Source of the DNA: JBGPTK01 sp963797765
Lineage (GTDB): Bacteria > Acidobacteriota > Terriglobia > Acidiferrales > UBA7541
NCBI GenBank assembly: GCA_963797765.1
Contig: CAWCQU010000003.1
Coordinates: 1,426,001 to 1,490,000, forward strand
Length of the DNA stretch: 64,000 nt
Direction of reading: 5' to 3'
Within the stretch, counting starts at the first letter, position 1; every line of letters begins with the position of its first letter. Shown piece by piece: positions 10,501-18,134 of this stretch. The position numbers and the translations under genes were made by a program. The notes under the pieces are model-generated. The model was not told the DNA's origin, did not search any database, and saw only the letters and a list, made by a program, of their open reading frames with translations.

Positions 10501-11036
10501 CCGCGGCATACGAAAAACCAAATGCATTGGTGGCACGCGGCCAGACGATTGTGTTGCCCGCGGGAAAATTGAATCGCTTGTATCTGCTCGCCGCCTCCGC
10601 GGATGGCGACCAGAATGCCGCGTTCAAAATTGGCGGACAAACCGTCAACCTGACCATCCAGGATTGGAGTGGTTTTATCGGCCAGTGGGACAATCGCATC
10701 TGGATCAGGAAAGAAGTGACAGTCCCCTCCAGTGCGGGCGCCGTGAAAACGGAAAGCGTGCTCGAATTCTCCGGCGACATCGCCCCCGGTTTTATCAAGC
10801 GCGCTCCAGTGGCATGGTTCGCTTCTCACCGGCACACCGCCGATGGCGCGAACGAGCCATATTCGTATTCCTATCTTTTCGCGTATGAAATTGATATCCC
10901 CGCGAATGCCAAATCCTTGACATTGCCGGAAAACGACAAAATTCGTATTTTGGCAATCACTGCGATGAACGACGGTGACCGCGTTCGTCCCGCGCAACCC
11001 CTCTACGACACGCTGGAGCGCAGCGCGAAACCGTAG
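7542..11036 (+). CDS. secreted glycoside hydrolase family 38 alpha-mannosidase
   Basis: Hydrolyses terminal alpha-mannosides outside the cytoplasm. The frame is open from 7113, but the ATG at 7542 begins a signal peptide (basic PKRK, a hydrophobic run, AQ-like cleavage near residue 34). The mature part has the GH38 zinc motif YAHLDTQWRWEYP (His68, Asp70) and the nucleophile region FMLPDCFGFPASLP (Asp181). These are followed by the GH38 middle domain (about residues 400-480) and a long beta-rich C-terminal region. At 1164 residues it is in range for large bacterial GH38 enzymes. The sugar transporter 61 bases downstream suggests uptake of released sugar. Confidence 0.88.
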   Translation: MESTVPKRKMGFLAVIFVALTLSFLGSPDPALAQSNQPQPNPTAKKESPAPVPDLTTQPALYVVGYAHLDTQWRWEYPQVINEYLLHTMRDNFELFPKYPHYIFNFSGANRYRMMKEYYPADFAKVKEYVAAGRWFPAGSSMEESDVNSPAAESIIRQVLYGNQFFRREFGKASAEFMLPDCFGFPASLPNLLAHAGIKGFSTQKLTWHSASSVGGPGSVEETPAGIPFNVGLWDGPDGRSVLAAFNPGPYDGAVYDDLSADKTWISRVQRNGKVSGLFTDYHYYGTGDIGGAAREPSVKLLEAIITQRTGIIPPPRNKDEEYSDYEKRIGSLTGPQVRVGNGPLHVVSSTAEQMFLDILKTNHTAALPHYSGDLLLIEHSAGSLTSQAYHKRWNRKNELLADAAERASVAAAWLGGRPYPQQRLNDAWTLVMGGQFHDIMAGTATPQAYDYSWNDDVLALNQFAGVLTSAASAVASALDTETKGMAVVVFNPLNIEREDVVEANVKFPRGTPRGIRVVGPDGKDVASQINGEHDGFAKILFLAKVPSVSFSVFDVQAVSSASSSTSLKVTDYSMENDRYRLQLDQNGDVSSLHDKSINKELLLSPLRLALQTENPHDWPAWNMDWKDQQQPPRAYVQGPATIRVVENGPVRVAVEILREAEGSRFIQTIRLSSGDAGNRVEIANAIDWRTASTALKAVFPLTAANPEATYNWDAGTIQRGNNNPKKYEVPSHQWFDLTDQSGAYGLTVLSDCKYGSDKPDDNTLRLTLIYTPGLGGGNGKDYSDQTTQDWGHHEFIFGVASHAGDWRQEQTDWQALRLNQPLIAFESPRHLGTLGKSFSLLRVSNSRLRVLALKKAEGSDEVVVRLVEMSGKQAQNVRLTFPAPIVSAHELDGQEMVLSNAAFEKGELLADFSPYQLRTFSVNFSAPSSKISPPRWQAVPLSFDRKVASTDGAKSSEGFDRDARALPAEMLPVDIPYSGIHFTLAPAAYEKPNALVARGQTIVLPAGKLNRLYLLAASADGDQNAAFKIGGQTVNLTIQDWSGFIGQWDNRIWIRKEVTVPSSAGAVKTESVLEFSGDIAPGFIKRAPVAWFASHRHTADGANEPYSYSYLFAYEIDIPANAKSLTLPENDKIRILAITAMNDGDRVRPAQPLYDTLERSAKP

Positions 11037-11097
11037 ATTTTGCGGCAGCATTTGATCTGGCGATTCTGACTGAAACATCCCTACGCGGAAATCGCGA

Positions 11098-12438
11098 ATG
11101 GAACAACGAGTGAAACTAAGCGCTCCCCTGATCAAAGGCACGGTCGTTGCAGCATTGGGCGGATTGCTATTCGGTTTCGACACCGCGGTGATCGCTGGAA
11201 CCACTCACGCTCTTACCGCGCTCTATCATCTTTCTCCCGGCTCGCTTGGCTTCACCGTGTCGGCCGCGCTCTGGGGAACAATGTTGGCGGCGGCACTCGC
11301 GGGATTCGCGGGCGATCGTTTCGGCCGTCGCGATAGTTTGCGGATTCTTGCGGTTCTCTATCTGGTTTCGGCGCTCGGTTGCGCGTTCGCCTGGAATTGG
11401 AACGCGGTCGTTCTTTTCCGCTTTATCGGCGGACTGGGCATTGGCGGCTCGTCGGTGCTCGCTCCGATGTACATCGCGGAAATCGCGCCGGCCAAATGGC
11501 GCGGACGATTGGTTGGACTTTTCCAAATCAACATCGTTACCGGAATTTTGCTGGCCTATCTTTCCAACTATGCGATCGGCCGGATGGGCGTTGGCGCTCT
11601 CGAATGGCGCTGGAAATTCGGCGTAGCGGCGATTCCGGCGGCGTTGTTTTTTGTGATGTTGTTCAGCATTCCCCGCAGCCCGCGCTGGCTGGCCAGCAAA
11701 GGCCGGGTGGACGAAGCGCGGCGAGTGTTGAAGGCAACCTCCGGCGAAAATTACGGCCAGGAACTTCAAGAGATCGTCGCGTCCATCGACCTGGAGCACA
11801 CTCACGGACACGATTCGCTTTTCTCGTGGAAATATCGATTCCCGATATTTCTGGCGGTAACCATCGCCATGTTCAACCAGCTTTCCGGAATCAACGCGAT
11901 TTTGTATTACCTGAACGATATTTTCGAACGCGCGGGCTTCAGCAAAGTTTCCGGCGATCTTCAGGCCGTTGCGATTGGCGCGACGAACCTGCTATTCACA
12001 CTGATCGCCATGTCGGTGATCGACAAGATCGGCCGCAAAACTCTTTTGCTGGTGGGCGCCGTGGGAACAGCCGGATGCCTGGCCGGTGTTTCCGTAATTT
12101 TTTTCAGCAAACAGCACGAAGGAATTCTGATCTGGCTGCTGGTCGGCTACATCGCGTTCTTCGCGTTTTCGCAGGGCGCGGTAATTTGGGTTTACCTCAG
12201 CGAAGTGTTTCCCACCCGCGTCAGGGGAAAAGGCCAGGGTCTGGGCACGTTCACGCACTGGCTGATGAACGCGCTGATCTCCGGTTTTTTCCCGGTGATG
12301 GCCGCGGCTTCCGGCGCTTATCCCTTCGTATTTTTTGCGTTGATGATGGTGCTGCAGTTCTTTGTTGTGCTGTTCATTTATCCCGAAACCAAGGGAATTT
12401 CGCTCGAAGAAATGCAGCGAAAACTTAGTGCCAGTTAA
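11098..12438 (+). CDS. sugar-proton symporter, MFS sugar porter family
   Basis: Imports a hexose or pentose across the inner membrane. The 446-residue protein shows the family signatures in order: GGLLFGFDTAVIAG in helix 1, GDRFGRRDSLR between helices 2 and 3, RFIGGLGIGGSSVLAPMYIAEIAPAKWRGRL, the sugar-binding QLSGINAILYY near residue 262, DKIGRKTLLL, and the terminal PETKGISLEE. Twelve hydrophobic segments are expected. It follows the mannosidase in the same direction after 61 bases, so co-transcription and mannose transport are reasonable inferences. XylE and GalP are relatives; the exact substrate is open. Confidence 0.9.
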   Translation: MEQRVKLSAPLIKGTVVAALGGLLFGFDTAVIAGTTHALTALYHLSPGSLGFTVSAALWGTMLAAALAGFAGDRFGRRDSLRILAVLYLVSALGCAFAWNWNAVVLFRFIGGLGIGGSSVLAPMYIAEIAPAKWRGRLVGLFQINIVTGILLAYLSNYAIGRMGVGALEWRWKFGVAAIPAALFFVMLFSIPRSPRWLASKGRVDEARRVLKATSGENYGQELQEIVASIDLEHTHGHDSLFSWKYRFPIFLAVTIAMFNQLSGINAILYYLNDIFERAGFSKVSGDLQAVAIGATNLLFTLIAMSVIDKIGRKTLLLVGAVGTAGCLAGVSVIFFSKQHEGILIWLLVGYIAFFAFSQGAVIWVYLSEVFPTRVRGKGQGLGTFTHWLMNALISGFFPVMAAASGAYPFVFFALMMVLQFFVVLFIYPETKGISLEEMQRKLSAS

Positions 12439-12472
12439 CGGAAATAAACTCGCGGCGGCCCGCTCGGCGAGT

Positions 12473-12898
12473 CTATTGATCTTTCTCCTTGTACTCGTCC
12501 GGGACATCGTCCTCGGGAATCTGTTTCGTGGTCACTTCGCCCTGGTCAGGATCAAGCGCGCCTTCCACTCCGCTGATCGCGGCTGCCTCGTACGACTGCC
12601 CTTCGTCGATCAATTCCTCAACGCTTTCCGAATCCACGTCCTCCACTCGCGAAAGCTTTTGATTATCGCCTGACGATCCAGCCCCCCTGGAATTGATTCG
12701 TTTATTTTCCAGTGCGGCTACGGTGGCCAATTCGGGAGCGCGGCGAGATGTCCGTTTTCTTCGAACCGGCTTTTTTCGAACGGGCTTCTTGACAATTTTT
12801 TTGCGAGCCACTTTGTTGCGGCTGGTTATTTTTTTCGCGACAGATGATTTCTTCGCGGGCTTTGCTTTCTTCTTGCGGGATGCTTTTTTCTGCTTCAT
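12473..12898 (-). CDS. Lys/Arg-rich histone-H1-like small protein with an acidic tail
   Basis: This 141-residue protein has a strongly basic first half with repeated KKA, KKP and RRKR motifs, like bacterial H1-like and Hc1 DNA-compacting proteins. Its second half is acidic (VEDVDSESVEELIDEG and EDDVPDEYKEKDQ). The charge split suggests nucleic-acid binding by the N-terminus, but no catalytic domain is visible. It converges on the sugar transporter with a 34-base gap. Low-complexity basic tracts can arise by chance, but the clean start, stop and charge pattern support a real gene. Confidence 0.6.
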   Translation of the reverse strand: MKQKKASRKKKAKPAKKSSVAKKITSRNKVARKKIVKKPVRKKPVRRKRTSRRAPELATVAALENKRINSRGAGSSGDNQKLSRVEDVDSESVEELIDEGQSYEAAAISGVEGALDPDQGEVTTKQIPEDDVPDEYKEKDQ

Positions 12899-12953
12899 GC
12901 GTGGAGTCTATCACCAGTGGATGGCGCGGACAACGCGGCGCACCCGCGCTTTT

Positions 12954-13030
12954 GTAGGGGCGCTGCTTGCTTGCCCTGAGCCTCGAAGGGCTGCGCCCGA
13001 GTCTTCGTAGGGGCGCTGCTTGCTGCGCCC
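12954..13030 (+). repeat. two copies of a dispersed intergenic repeat
   Basis: The string GTAGGGGCGCTGCTTGC occurs at 12954-12970 and 13007-13023, and again at 41590. The second copy continues TGCGCCC, and that 24-base form is identical to the one at 41590-41613. These lie in a 700-base gene-free stretch (12899-13596). Confidence 0.7.
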
Positions 13031-13596
13031 GCCGTTGCCGGCTGCATCTTGGTGCTCATATTTGGACGTAACGTTTCCCATTCGGGCGCCCGCTGTTGCA
13101 TTTTTTTGGCTCGATTTTAATCGCCCAAAACGCATGATATAGAGGCGATTAGAAACCCATCTCGCGTTGCAGCAAAAGGGGTTAGGCACGATTCTAATTG
13201 AATCGCCGTGGCGATTAGCTTTTAGCTAATTCTGCTCGAAATTCGCCATGGCTTGCGCCGTTTTTCGCCTCCTCGCGCCGAAGTTCCGTCTCACTGTCTC
13301 CTCCCAGCCACTTAGCCCATCAGACGGCCTTACCTATTATACACCATGATACGTATTTAGAGTTAAGCGATAGATGCAGAAGTTCTGGAGATTAGAAATT
13401 GGAGGTTGGAGCCGTCCGGGCTGGCCGGCGATAGTTGGCCGCCGCCGGTATTATCCTAATTTGACTGGACTTCGCGCCGTGACAATCCGCGTGGCGCTTC
13501 AGGGGCTAAAGCCCGATTTTCTTGCAAACTGTGATGTCGGAGCTAGAAGCTCCGACCCCCTAAAAATCTAGTCAATCTCGAATGACGAGGATTGCA
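13031..13596. repeat. gene-poor stretch with three small hairpins
   Basis: No convincing gene is seen. Perfect hairpins occur at 13214-13230 (seven-base stem around TTT), at 13502-13514 (GGGGCTAAAGCCC) and at 13535-13555 (GTCGGAGC around TAGAA or similar). The last two resemble dispersed repeats rather than terminators, since no T-run follows. A toxin gene that would normally precede higA is not found here. Confidence 0.5.
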
Positions 13597-13896
13597 ATGT
13601 CCAAACTGAAGCCCATCCACCCCGGCGAGATTTTGCGCGAGGAATTCATGATCCCGTTTGGCTTGAATCCCAATCGGCTCGCTCTGGCTCTGCGCGTGCC
13701 CGCTCCCAGCGTCTACGATATTGTGAAGGAAGAGCGGGGCATCTCTCCTGAAATGGCCCTCCGGCTGGCCTACGCTTTCGGGACTACCCCGGATTTTTGG
13801 CTCAATCTACAATCGGAATTTAATTTGCGCGTTGCGCGAAATCAAAAAGAAGCGCTCGTCAGGACTCAGGTTCGACCGCTGACGGTGCTGGCCTGA
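13597..13896 (+). CDS. higA: HigA-type antitoxin, HTH XRE family, orphan
   Basis: A DNA-binding antitoxin that normally represses its own operon and neutralises the HigB mRNase. The protein begins MSKLKPIHPGEILREEFMIPFGL, the classic HigA/VapI opening, followed by a helix-turn-helix (NRLALALRVPAPSVYDIVKEERGISPEMALRLAYAFG) and TPDFWLNLQSEFNLR. The ATG at 13597 has GAGG about six bases upstream, better than the ATG at 13582. No HigB-like frame exists on either side; the upstream bases are repeats. It may be a solitary regulator or the survivor of a lost toxin-antitoxin pair. Confidence 0.85.
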   Translation: MSKLKPIHPGEILREEFMIPFGLNPNRLALALRVPAPSVYDIVKEERGISPEMALRLAYAFGTTPDFWLNLQSEFNLRVARNQKEALVRTQVRPLTVLA

Positions 13897-14155
13897 AGCC
13901 GCGATGGCAGCCGGCCCGGGCGTTCGCAGTCCAGACGGAGTTGCGAGGATTTCGCAAGACAGAAAAGTCCCACGTTTCTGACGAAACATGGGCACCCAAA
14001 TTCATTTCGATCCGTTTACGTCGTCCCACCCTTCGTCTGGCCAATCGGTAAGTGATCAATCGCGATACGCGAGTGAGATCAGATGTTTTTTAAGTATCGA
14101 CAGGCAATCATCAAGTTAGGATAGTGCAATAGAAAGGTAAACTATTTGTCAGTGC

Positions 14156-15554
14156 TTGGTCCAGGAACTTCGAACAATTGTTCAAGAGAGGCTGCCGGTT
14201 CAGCGGAAGCCCAGCCAGTTGACGATATCGAGTTTCAAACGCCGTCAGCGACGCAGTGGCCCGTCAGAATCATGTGATTTTCGGCAGGCGCGGCTGCGGC
14301 AAAACCTTGCTATTGCACTTTTCCGCGAAGAAAGTCCGCAGCGATGTTCGCGTTGTCTACGTAAACTGCGAGGACTATAAGCAGCATTCTTTTCCAGATG
14401 TGCTGATCGAGATTCTGGACCAACTCTTTGGAGAACTCGAATCGAACCTAAGCGGTTGGTTCGGAAAGAAGAAGCGTTCCCGAGAGCTGATTCAGGAAAT
14501 TCGAAGCGAACTAGCCAAGTTGAAGCGGAACCCTGACGAACGCAATTTGAAAGTTCGAGAATCAACGTCCTCGAAGGACGGCGACAATGCATCAGTTGCA
14601 CTCTCGGTTAATGGTCTGGGGATTGGGCGGCTGCCCAGAGCGCTCGAAAGGCAGCTGTGGAAAAGGTGTACGAACAGTGTGACAGCAAAATCCATCAGCT
14701 AGATCTTTTGCTGCCGAGGTTAAAGGAACGAATCCGCGAGTTCTTTTCGCTTTCAGGTGAGGTTAAAGGCATCTTCCTAGCATTGGACGATTTCTACCAT
14801 CTTACACGCTCGATCCAGCCCTATGTCGCCGATTACATTCACAGGCTGTGCAAGGATGTCCCGATATATTTCAAAATCGCAACATTGAGGCATGCAAGTA
14901 CCCTCTATGCGGATCGCAACAGGCAGCCGATAGGAGTCCAAGAGCATCACGACTATCAGCCTATTAATGTAGACTTCACGGTGGCGGACTTTAAGCGCAC
15001 AGCAGATCAACTAAGAAAAATTCTTTATGCGCATGGTGAGAAGGCTAAAATGTCGCGCGATGAAATCGATGAGCTGTTTATGGGCGAGGGATTCGAGTGA
15101 TTGGTGCTTGCGGCAGGTGGTGTTCCAAGAGATTTCTTATCTCTCCTCTTGGAGGCGCTCTCTCCTCAAACCAGTGGGCCAGGAGAGAATTGGAAAAGAT
15201 GATGTTCGCCAGCTAAGCTTGGGCGTTTTCCAAAGGCGGATAGCCGAGTTAAAGCATGATTCGGAACAGCAGGATCAAGATACCCTGCTCAAGGGCATTC
15301 ATGCGATTACGAAATTCTGCCTGGACAAGAAGGAAAACGTGTTCTTGGTTCCTGATCAAGCCCTCCAAGAACAGAACGGGCTCAGAGATCTACTCAATAG
15401 GCTGCTGGATTACCGAATCATTCATTCCGTGGGAACAGCACTCACGCACAAGAGTAACCCAGGCACTTACACTGCATACATGCTCGATATAGGCGCATAT
15501 GCGAAATTTAGAAAGCTCGAGGGTCGCTTTGAGAGTAGACGTCACCGCCGTTGA
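14156..15554 (+). pseudogene. broken P-loop ATPase gene
   Basis: Joining several frames recovers one ATPase: a Walker A (FGRRGCGKTLLLHF, 14277 on), a Walker B (GIFLALDDFYHL, about 14770), and a C-terminal winged-helix-like region ending near 15554. The frame changes near 14220 (+1), near 14625 (-1 or +2) and near 15170 (+1). An in-frame TGA stands at 15098 in a context where Arg would fit (GFE*LVLAAGG). This looks like genuine decay rather than one sequencing slip. The fold recalls AAA/ORC-like or STAND-type ATPases of genomic islands, but I cannot name the family. A small gene starts inside its stop codon. Confidence 0.7.
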
Positions 15555-15772
15555 TGCGCGTGAGCGTTCGAAATTCTCCTGTTCTCGACGGTGACACACT
15601 ATTCAAGCTGCTCGGTGCGGCTCCTCCTGATCCAAACGTACGCTTGCAGACGAAGAATAGGGTTATGGATCGCCTTTCGCAGATTTCGCATCACTCCGAG
15701 GGGATGGTTTTCGTCATTCGCGGGCGGCGTCCCATCTGCGCCGCTCACCCCAGTAAGCAGGCAACGAGGTAA
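15554..15772 (+). CDS. small hypothetical protein coupled to the broken ATPase
   Basis: The ATG overlaps the ATPase stop as TGATG, the usual sign of translational coupling, and the frame runs 72 codons (MRVSVRNSPVLDGDTLFKLLG...). I recognise no domain. It may itself be the truncated start of a longer partner protein, since the frame ends in unremarkable sequence and nothing follows until 15962. Confidence 0.35.
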   Translation: MRVSVRNSPVLDGDTLFKLLGAAPPDPNVRLQTKNRVMDRLSQISHHSEGMVFVIRGRRPICAAHPSKQATR

Positions 15773-15961
15773 ATCGTCCCAGACAATATCAGAACCCTCA
15801 CGAAAAGGATTCCGTAGCAAGCTCCAGAAGGCCCGGGGCCGACATTCTTCCTGTAACCGCCGGACAGTATAACGGGCATTGTATGACAGCTTTCTTTATA
15901 TTTTAGCTAGTTCGTCTTCCAGTTCGGTCCGTATCTCGCGCAGATCCCATCCAGGTCAGAA

Positions 15962-16437
15962 TCATTCGATTTTTCCTTTCGCGTCCCGCATTCTCAATTC
16001 CTTCCCCTGTTCGATGAGCTTATTTGCGCACTCTTTCATGTATTCCAACATGGGCTTGGCGAACAACGGCCCCGCATCTTCGCGCCGTCGCTCTATGTAT
16101 GGCGCGAGAATCACCCATACGTAGACCGCCGCATGGGGGAAAATCTCCACGTAGAATTCTTTCTGACGGTCCGGCCCCGATCGATGATAAGACCGAGATC
16201 GTTGAGCATTTCAATCTGGTTGTCGCATTTTCGCTTAAGCTTTTCGTCCCCCCATAACGTTTTTACGAACTCCTCGCTTCGTTGTCGCCGACCTGAAAGT
16301 TCAATTTCTAGGAACTTGCAGTAAACCTCCGCTCGTTCCTGGTTCTTTTCGTTGCGCGTAGTTTTGTCAACGAAATGAAAGCGCCGAGTTCTCTCTGACT
16401 CCTGCACAATCGCCCACACAACACCAACCTCCGCCAT
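15962..16437 (-). pseudogene. hypothetical accessory protein with one frame change
   Basis: Two minus-strand frames join near 16165. The first runs from 16437 (MAEVGVVWAIVQESERTRRFHFVDKT...) to TVRK, and the second continues KEFYVEIFPHAAVYVW and ends MRDAKGKIE. The join needs a -1 (or +2) shift. The combined protein is about 155 residues, charged and helical, without a domain I recognise. It faces away from the broken ATPase and belongs to the same decaying accessory zone. Confidence 0.5.
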
Positions 16438-16811
16438 GCATGTGAGGGCGAGAAGGATTAACTATTCGTTCTGCCGCTGTCCATAGATTCTCCGGGAACC
16501 GTTTTGGGTTTTAAATACAGCACCATTCCAGCAAGTAAAGAACCGTGGTTTGACAAATGGGGCAAGATAATCGGAAAGGAACCCTATGACGCGAAGGCAA
16601 CTTCAAGAAATGAAATTCGACGCCAACGCGAAAGCGATCGGCGTATTCGCCACAGGTTTTCTAAACGACTTATTGTGCAAGCGGTTCCCGCATCCGAGTT
16701 GCTGCCAAAAGGCCGAGGAGAACAACGGACGAGCTGTTAAGGACTCTGGGTCGCCCTCGCACAGCTCACCATCGCTGTGGCGGCGAGGCAGTTCCCACCG
16801 GTCTCCTCGCA
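16438..16811. other. 374-base stretch without a convincing gene
   Basis: Two overlapping plus-strand frames exist (from 16504 and from 16586, the latter with AAAGGA six bases upstream), but neither shows domain character and both run into opposite-strand genes. I treat the stretch as uncertain. Confidence 0.3.
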
Positions 16812-17111
16812 TCAATCCAAATTGTCTGAGAGATAGGCCTTGTAAACTGGCAGACGCTTGGGTTCCGTAATTGAACGATCATTCATAACGACTTCAACTT
16901 TCCATTGCCTCCCTCGCCGGCTTTTCAGGATTTCGCCTTTGGCTGGAACTGCAACATCGCCGTCGATATCAAGTAGGGTGTCCTCGGGAGCGGTTTCGCA
17001 TTGTACCAATATGCAATTTATTTCTTTTCCTCCATGTCCCCCTCCGATTGACCCATTTGCCCGACTTGTACGATTAAGGAAACCACTCTGACATTTCAAC
17101 TCTCGGTTCAT
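16812..17111 (-). CDS. small hypothetical protein
   Basis: 99 residues, with a beta-rich C-terminal part (DVAVPAKGEILKSRRGRQWKVEVV, then a stretch ending AYLSDNLD) that reads like a small OB- or SH3-type fold. No family is recognised. It starts 11 bases after the preceding small gene on the same strand, so they are probably co-transcribed. Confidence is moderate because of the short length. Confidence 0.45.
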   Translation of the reverse strand: MNRELKCQSGFLNRTSRANGSIGGGHGGKEINCILVQCETAPEDTLLDIDGDVAVPAKGEILKSRRGRQWKVEVVMNDRSITEPKRLPVYKAYLSDNLD

Positions 17112-17122
17112 CCCGCCTTCAA

Positions 17123-17433
17123 TTAGGAGTAGCTTTTAAGCGCCGCTTGCCGAATATCGTGCGAGAGGCCGCTCACTTGGTTTCCGAAAGCAACTATATC
17201 CTTCCCGTGAGCGAACTTCCTTGCTGCACTCGTCCAGCGCTCCATTACTTTGAGCGTGGCCACTTCATCCGCAATCAAGATCCGCGCCGCTACAGTGCCG
17301 GCCGTGATCGCCTCAGCTACCACGAGTTCTCTTTCGTATTCATCGGCGTGATAAAACGGCATTTGCCTGCTAAGCGCATGATCTCGGTGAAGTTCTCATT
17401 GAGGGCGTCGAGCAATTTTTCAAATTCGGCCAT
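17123..17433 (-). CDS. small hypothetical protein, possibly two overlapping frames
   Basis: The clear frame starts at 17362 (MPFYHADEYERELVVAEA..., 79 residues). Another start at 17433 (MAEFEKLLDALNENF...) runs 38 codons in a different frame and overlaps it. Joined by a single frame change, they would make a natural 103-residue protein, MAEFEKLL...RLAGK + MPFYHADEYE. Either overlapping small genes or one gene with a -1 shift is possible. No known domain. Confidence 0.45.
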
Positions 17434-17581
17434 TCTCACGGTCTGCTAAACGTTGTTTTCTTTGGGATAAAGTTCCCAAAAGATGATTTAGGAGCGCTCC
17501 TATCACCACGCCCACGACGGCGAATATTCCCGGAGCCCAAACTCCCCACGCGTTCGGAAGATTGACTATCACGATGCGCAT
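17420..17581 (-). CDS. 53-residue single-helix membrane protein
   Basis: The ATG at 17581 opens a peptide with one clear transmembrane segment (VWAPGIFAVVGVVIGALLNHLL) and a basic C-terminus (SQRKQRLADRENGRI). It overlaps the start of the next small gene at 17433 by 14 bases, suggesting translational coupling within a run of tiny genes from 17581 to 16812. The reading frame continues upstream to 17797, but that part has no protein-like character. Function unknown. Confidence 0.4.
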   Translation of the reverse strand: MRIVIVNLPNAWGVWAPGIFAVVGVVIGALLNHLLGTLSQRKQRLADRENGRI

Positions 17582-17849
17582 TGTACGCTTAAGATAAGGC
17601 ACTCCCAATACTTCCGTGCGTTCTCTCCCAGGGCGGGTGGCCGAAGTATCAGCGTTGCAGGGTTGTGGTTTGCGAGGGTGGCTAATGTTTCGGGAGAAAC
17701 GAGGGGCTCTTGTTTTACGATGGAATCGAGCGATGAAAGCGATCTTGATCAGCGGCATGGCTTGCTTGAATACGATGAGTGAATGCTGCACACCCAATCT
17801 TTCGGGTGGTACACCAGCCGGAGCGGAATACTAAGAGACCTGGCCCCCA

Positions 17850-18040
17850 CGAATTTGACCCACGGAAAAACCCGGGCGCCCCGATAAAATGCCCCGATCA
17901 AAACCATCGGGGTGCAAAATACGCACATCGGGTCCGATAAAGAGCATCGGACTCCAAAAACCGGAGGTGCAAGAAACGCACAGGCCCTTCGTTCCTCTGG
18001 GTAAACAGCGCTCCTACGAACCCAGAATTTGACCCACGGA
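17850..18040 (+). repeat. dispersed repeat block, left of the transposase remnant
   Basis: GAATTTGACCCACGGAAAA occurs twice here (near 17854 and 18026). Between them lie several ATCGG-containing inverted motifs and the string TTCGTTCCTCTGGGTAAACA. The segment starting CGGAAAAACCCGGGCGC and ending at that string recurs at 19771-19860, on the far side of the transposase gene, in the same orientation. Confidence 0.65.
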
Positions 18041-18134
18041 AAATTCACGAACCCCACCCTTTCAAAATGAAGCTGTGAAGAAACCCTCTGTATTTCTGTC
18101 TTGCAAAATTAGAAGTGTGCCGTAAGCTCGCGGC

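Noticed and set aside
13374..13571. Possible HigB toxin remnant upstream of higA
   Set aside because: The translation shows no HigB motifs, and most of the region is dispersed hairpin repeats.
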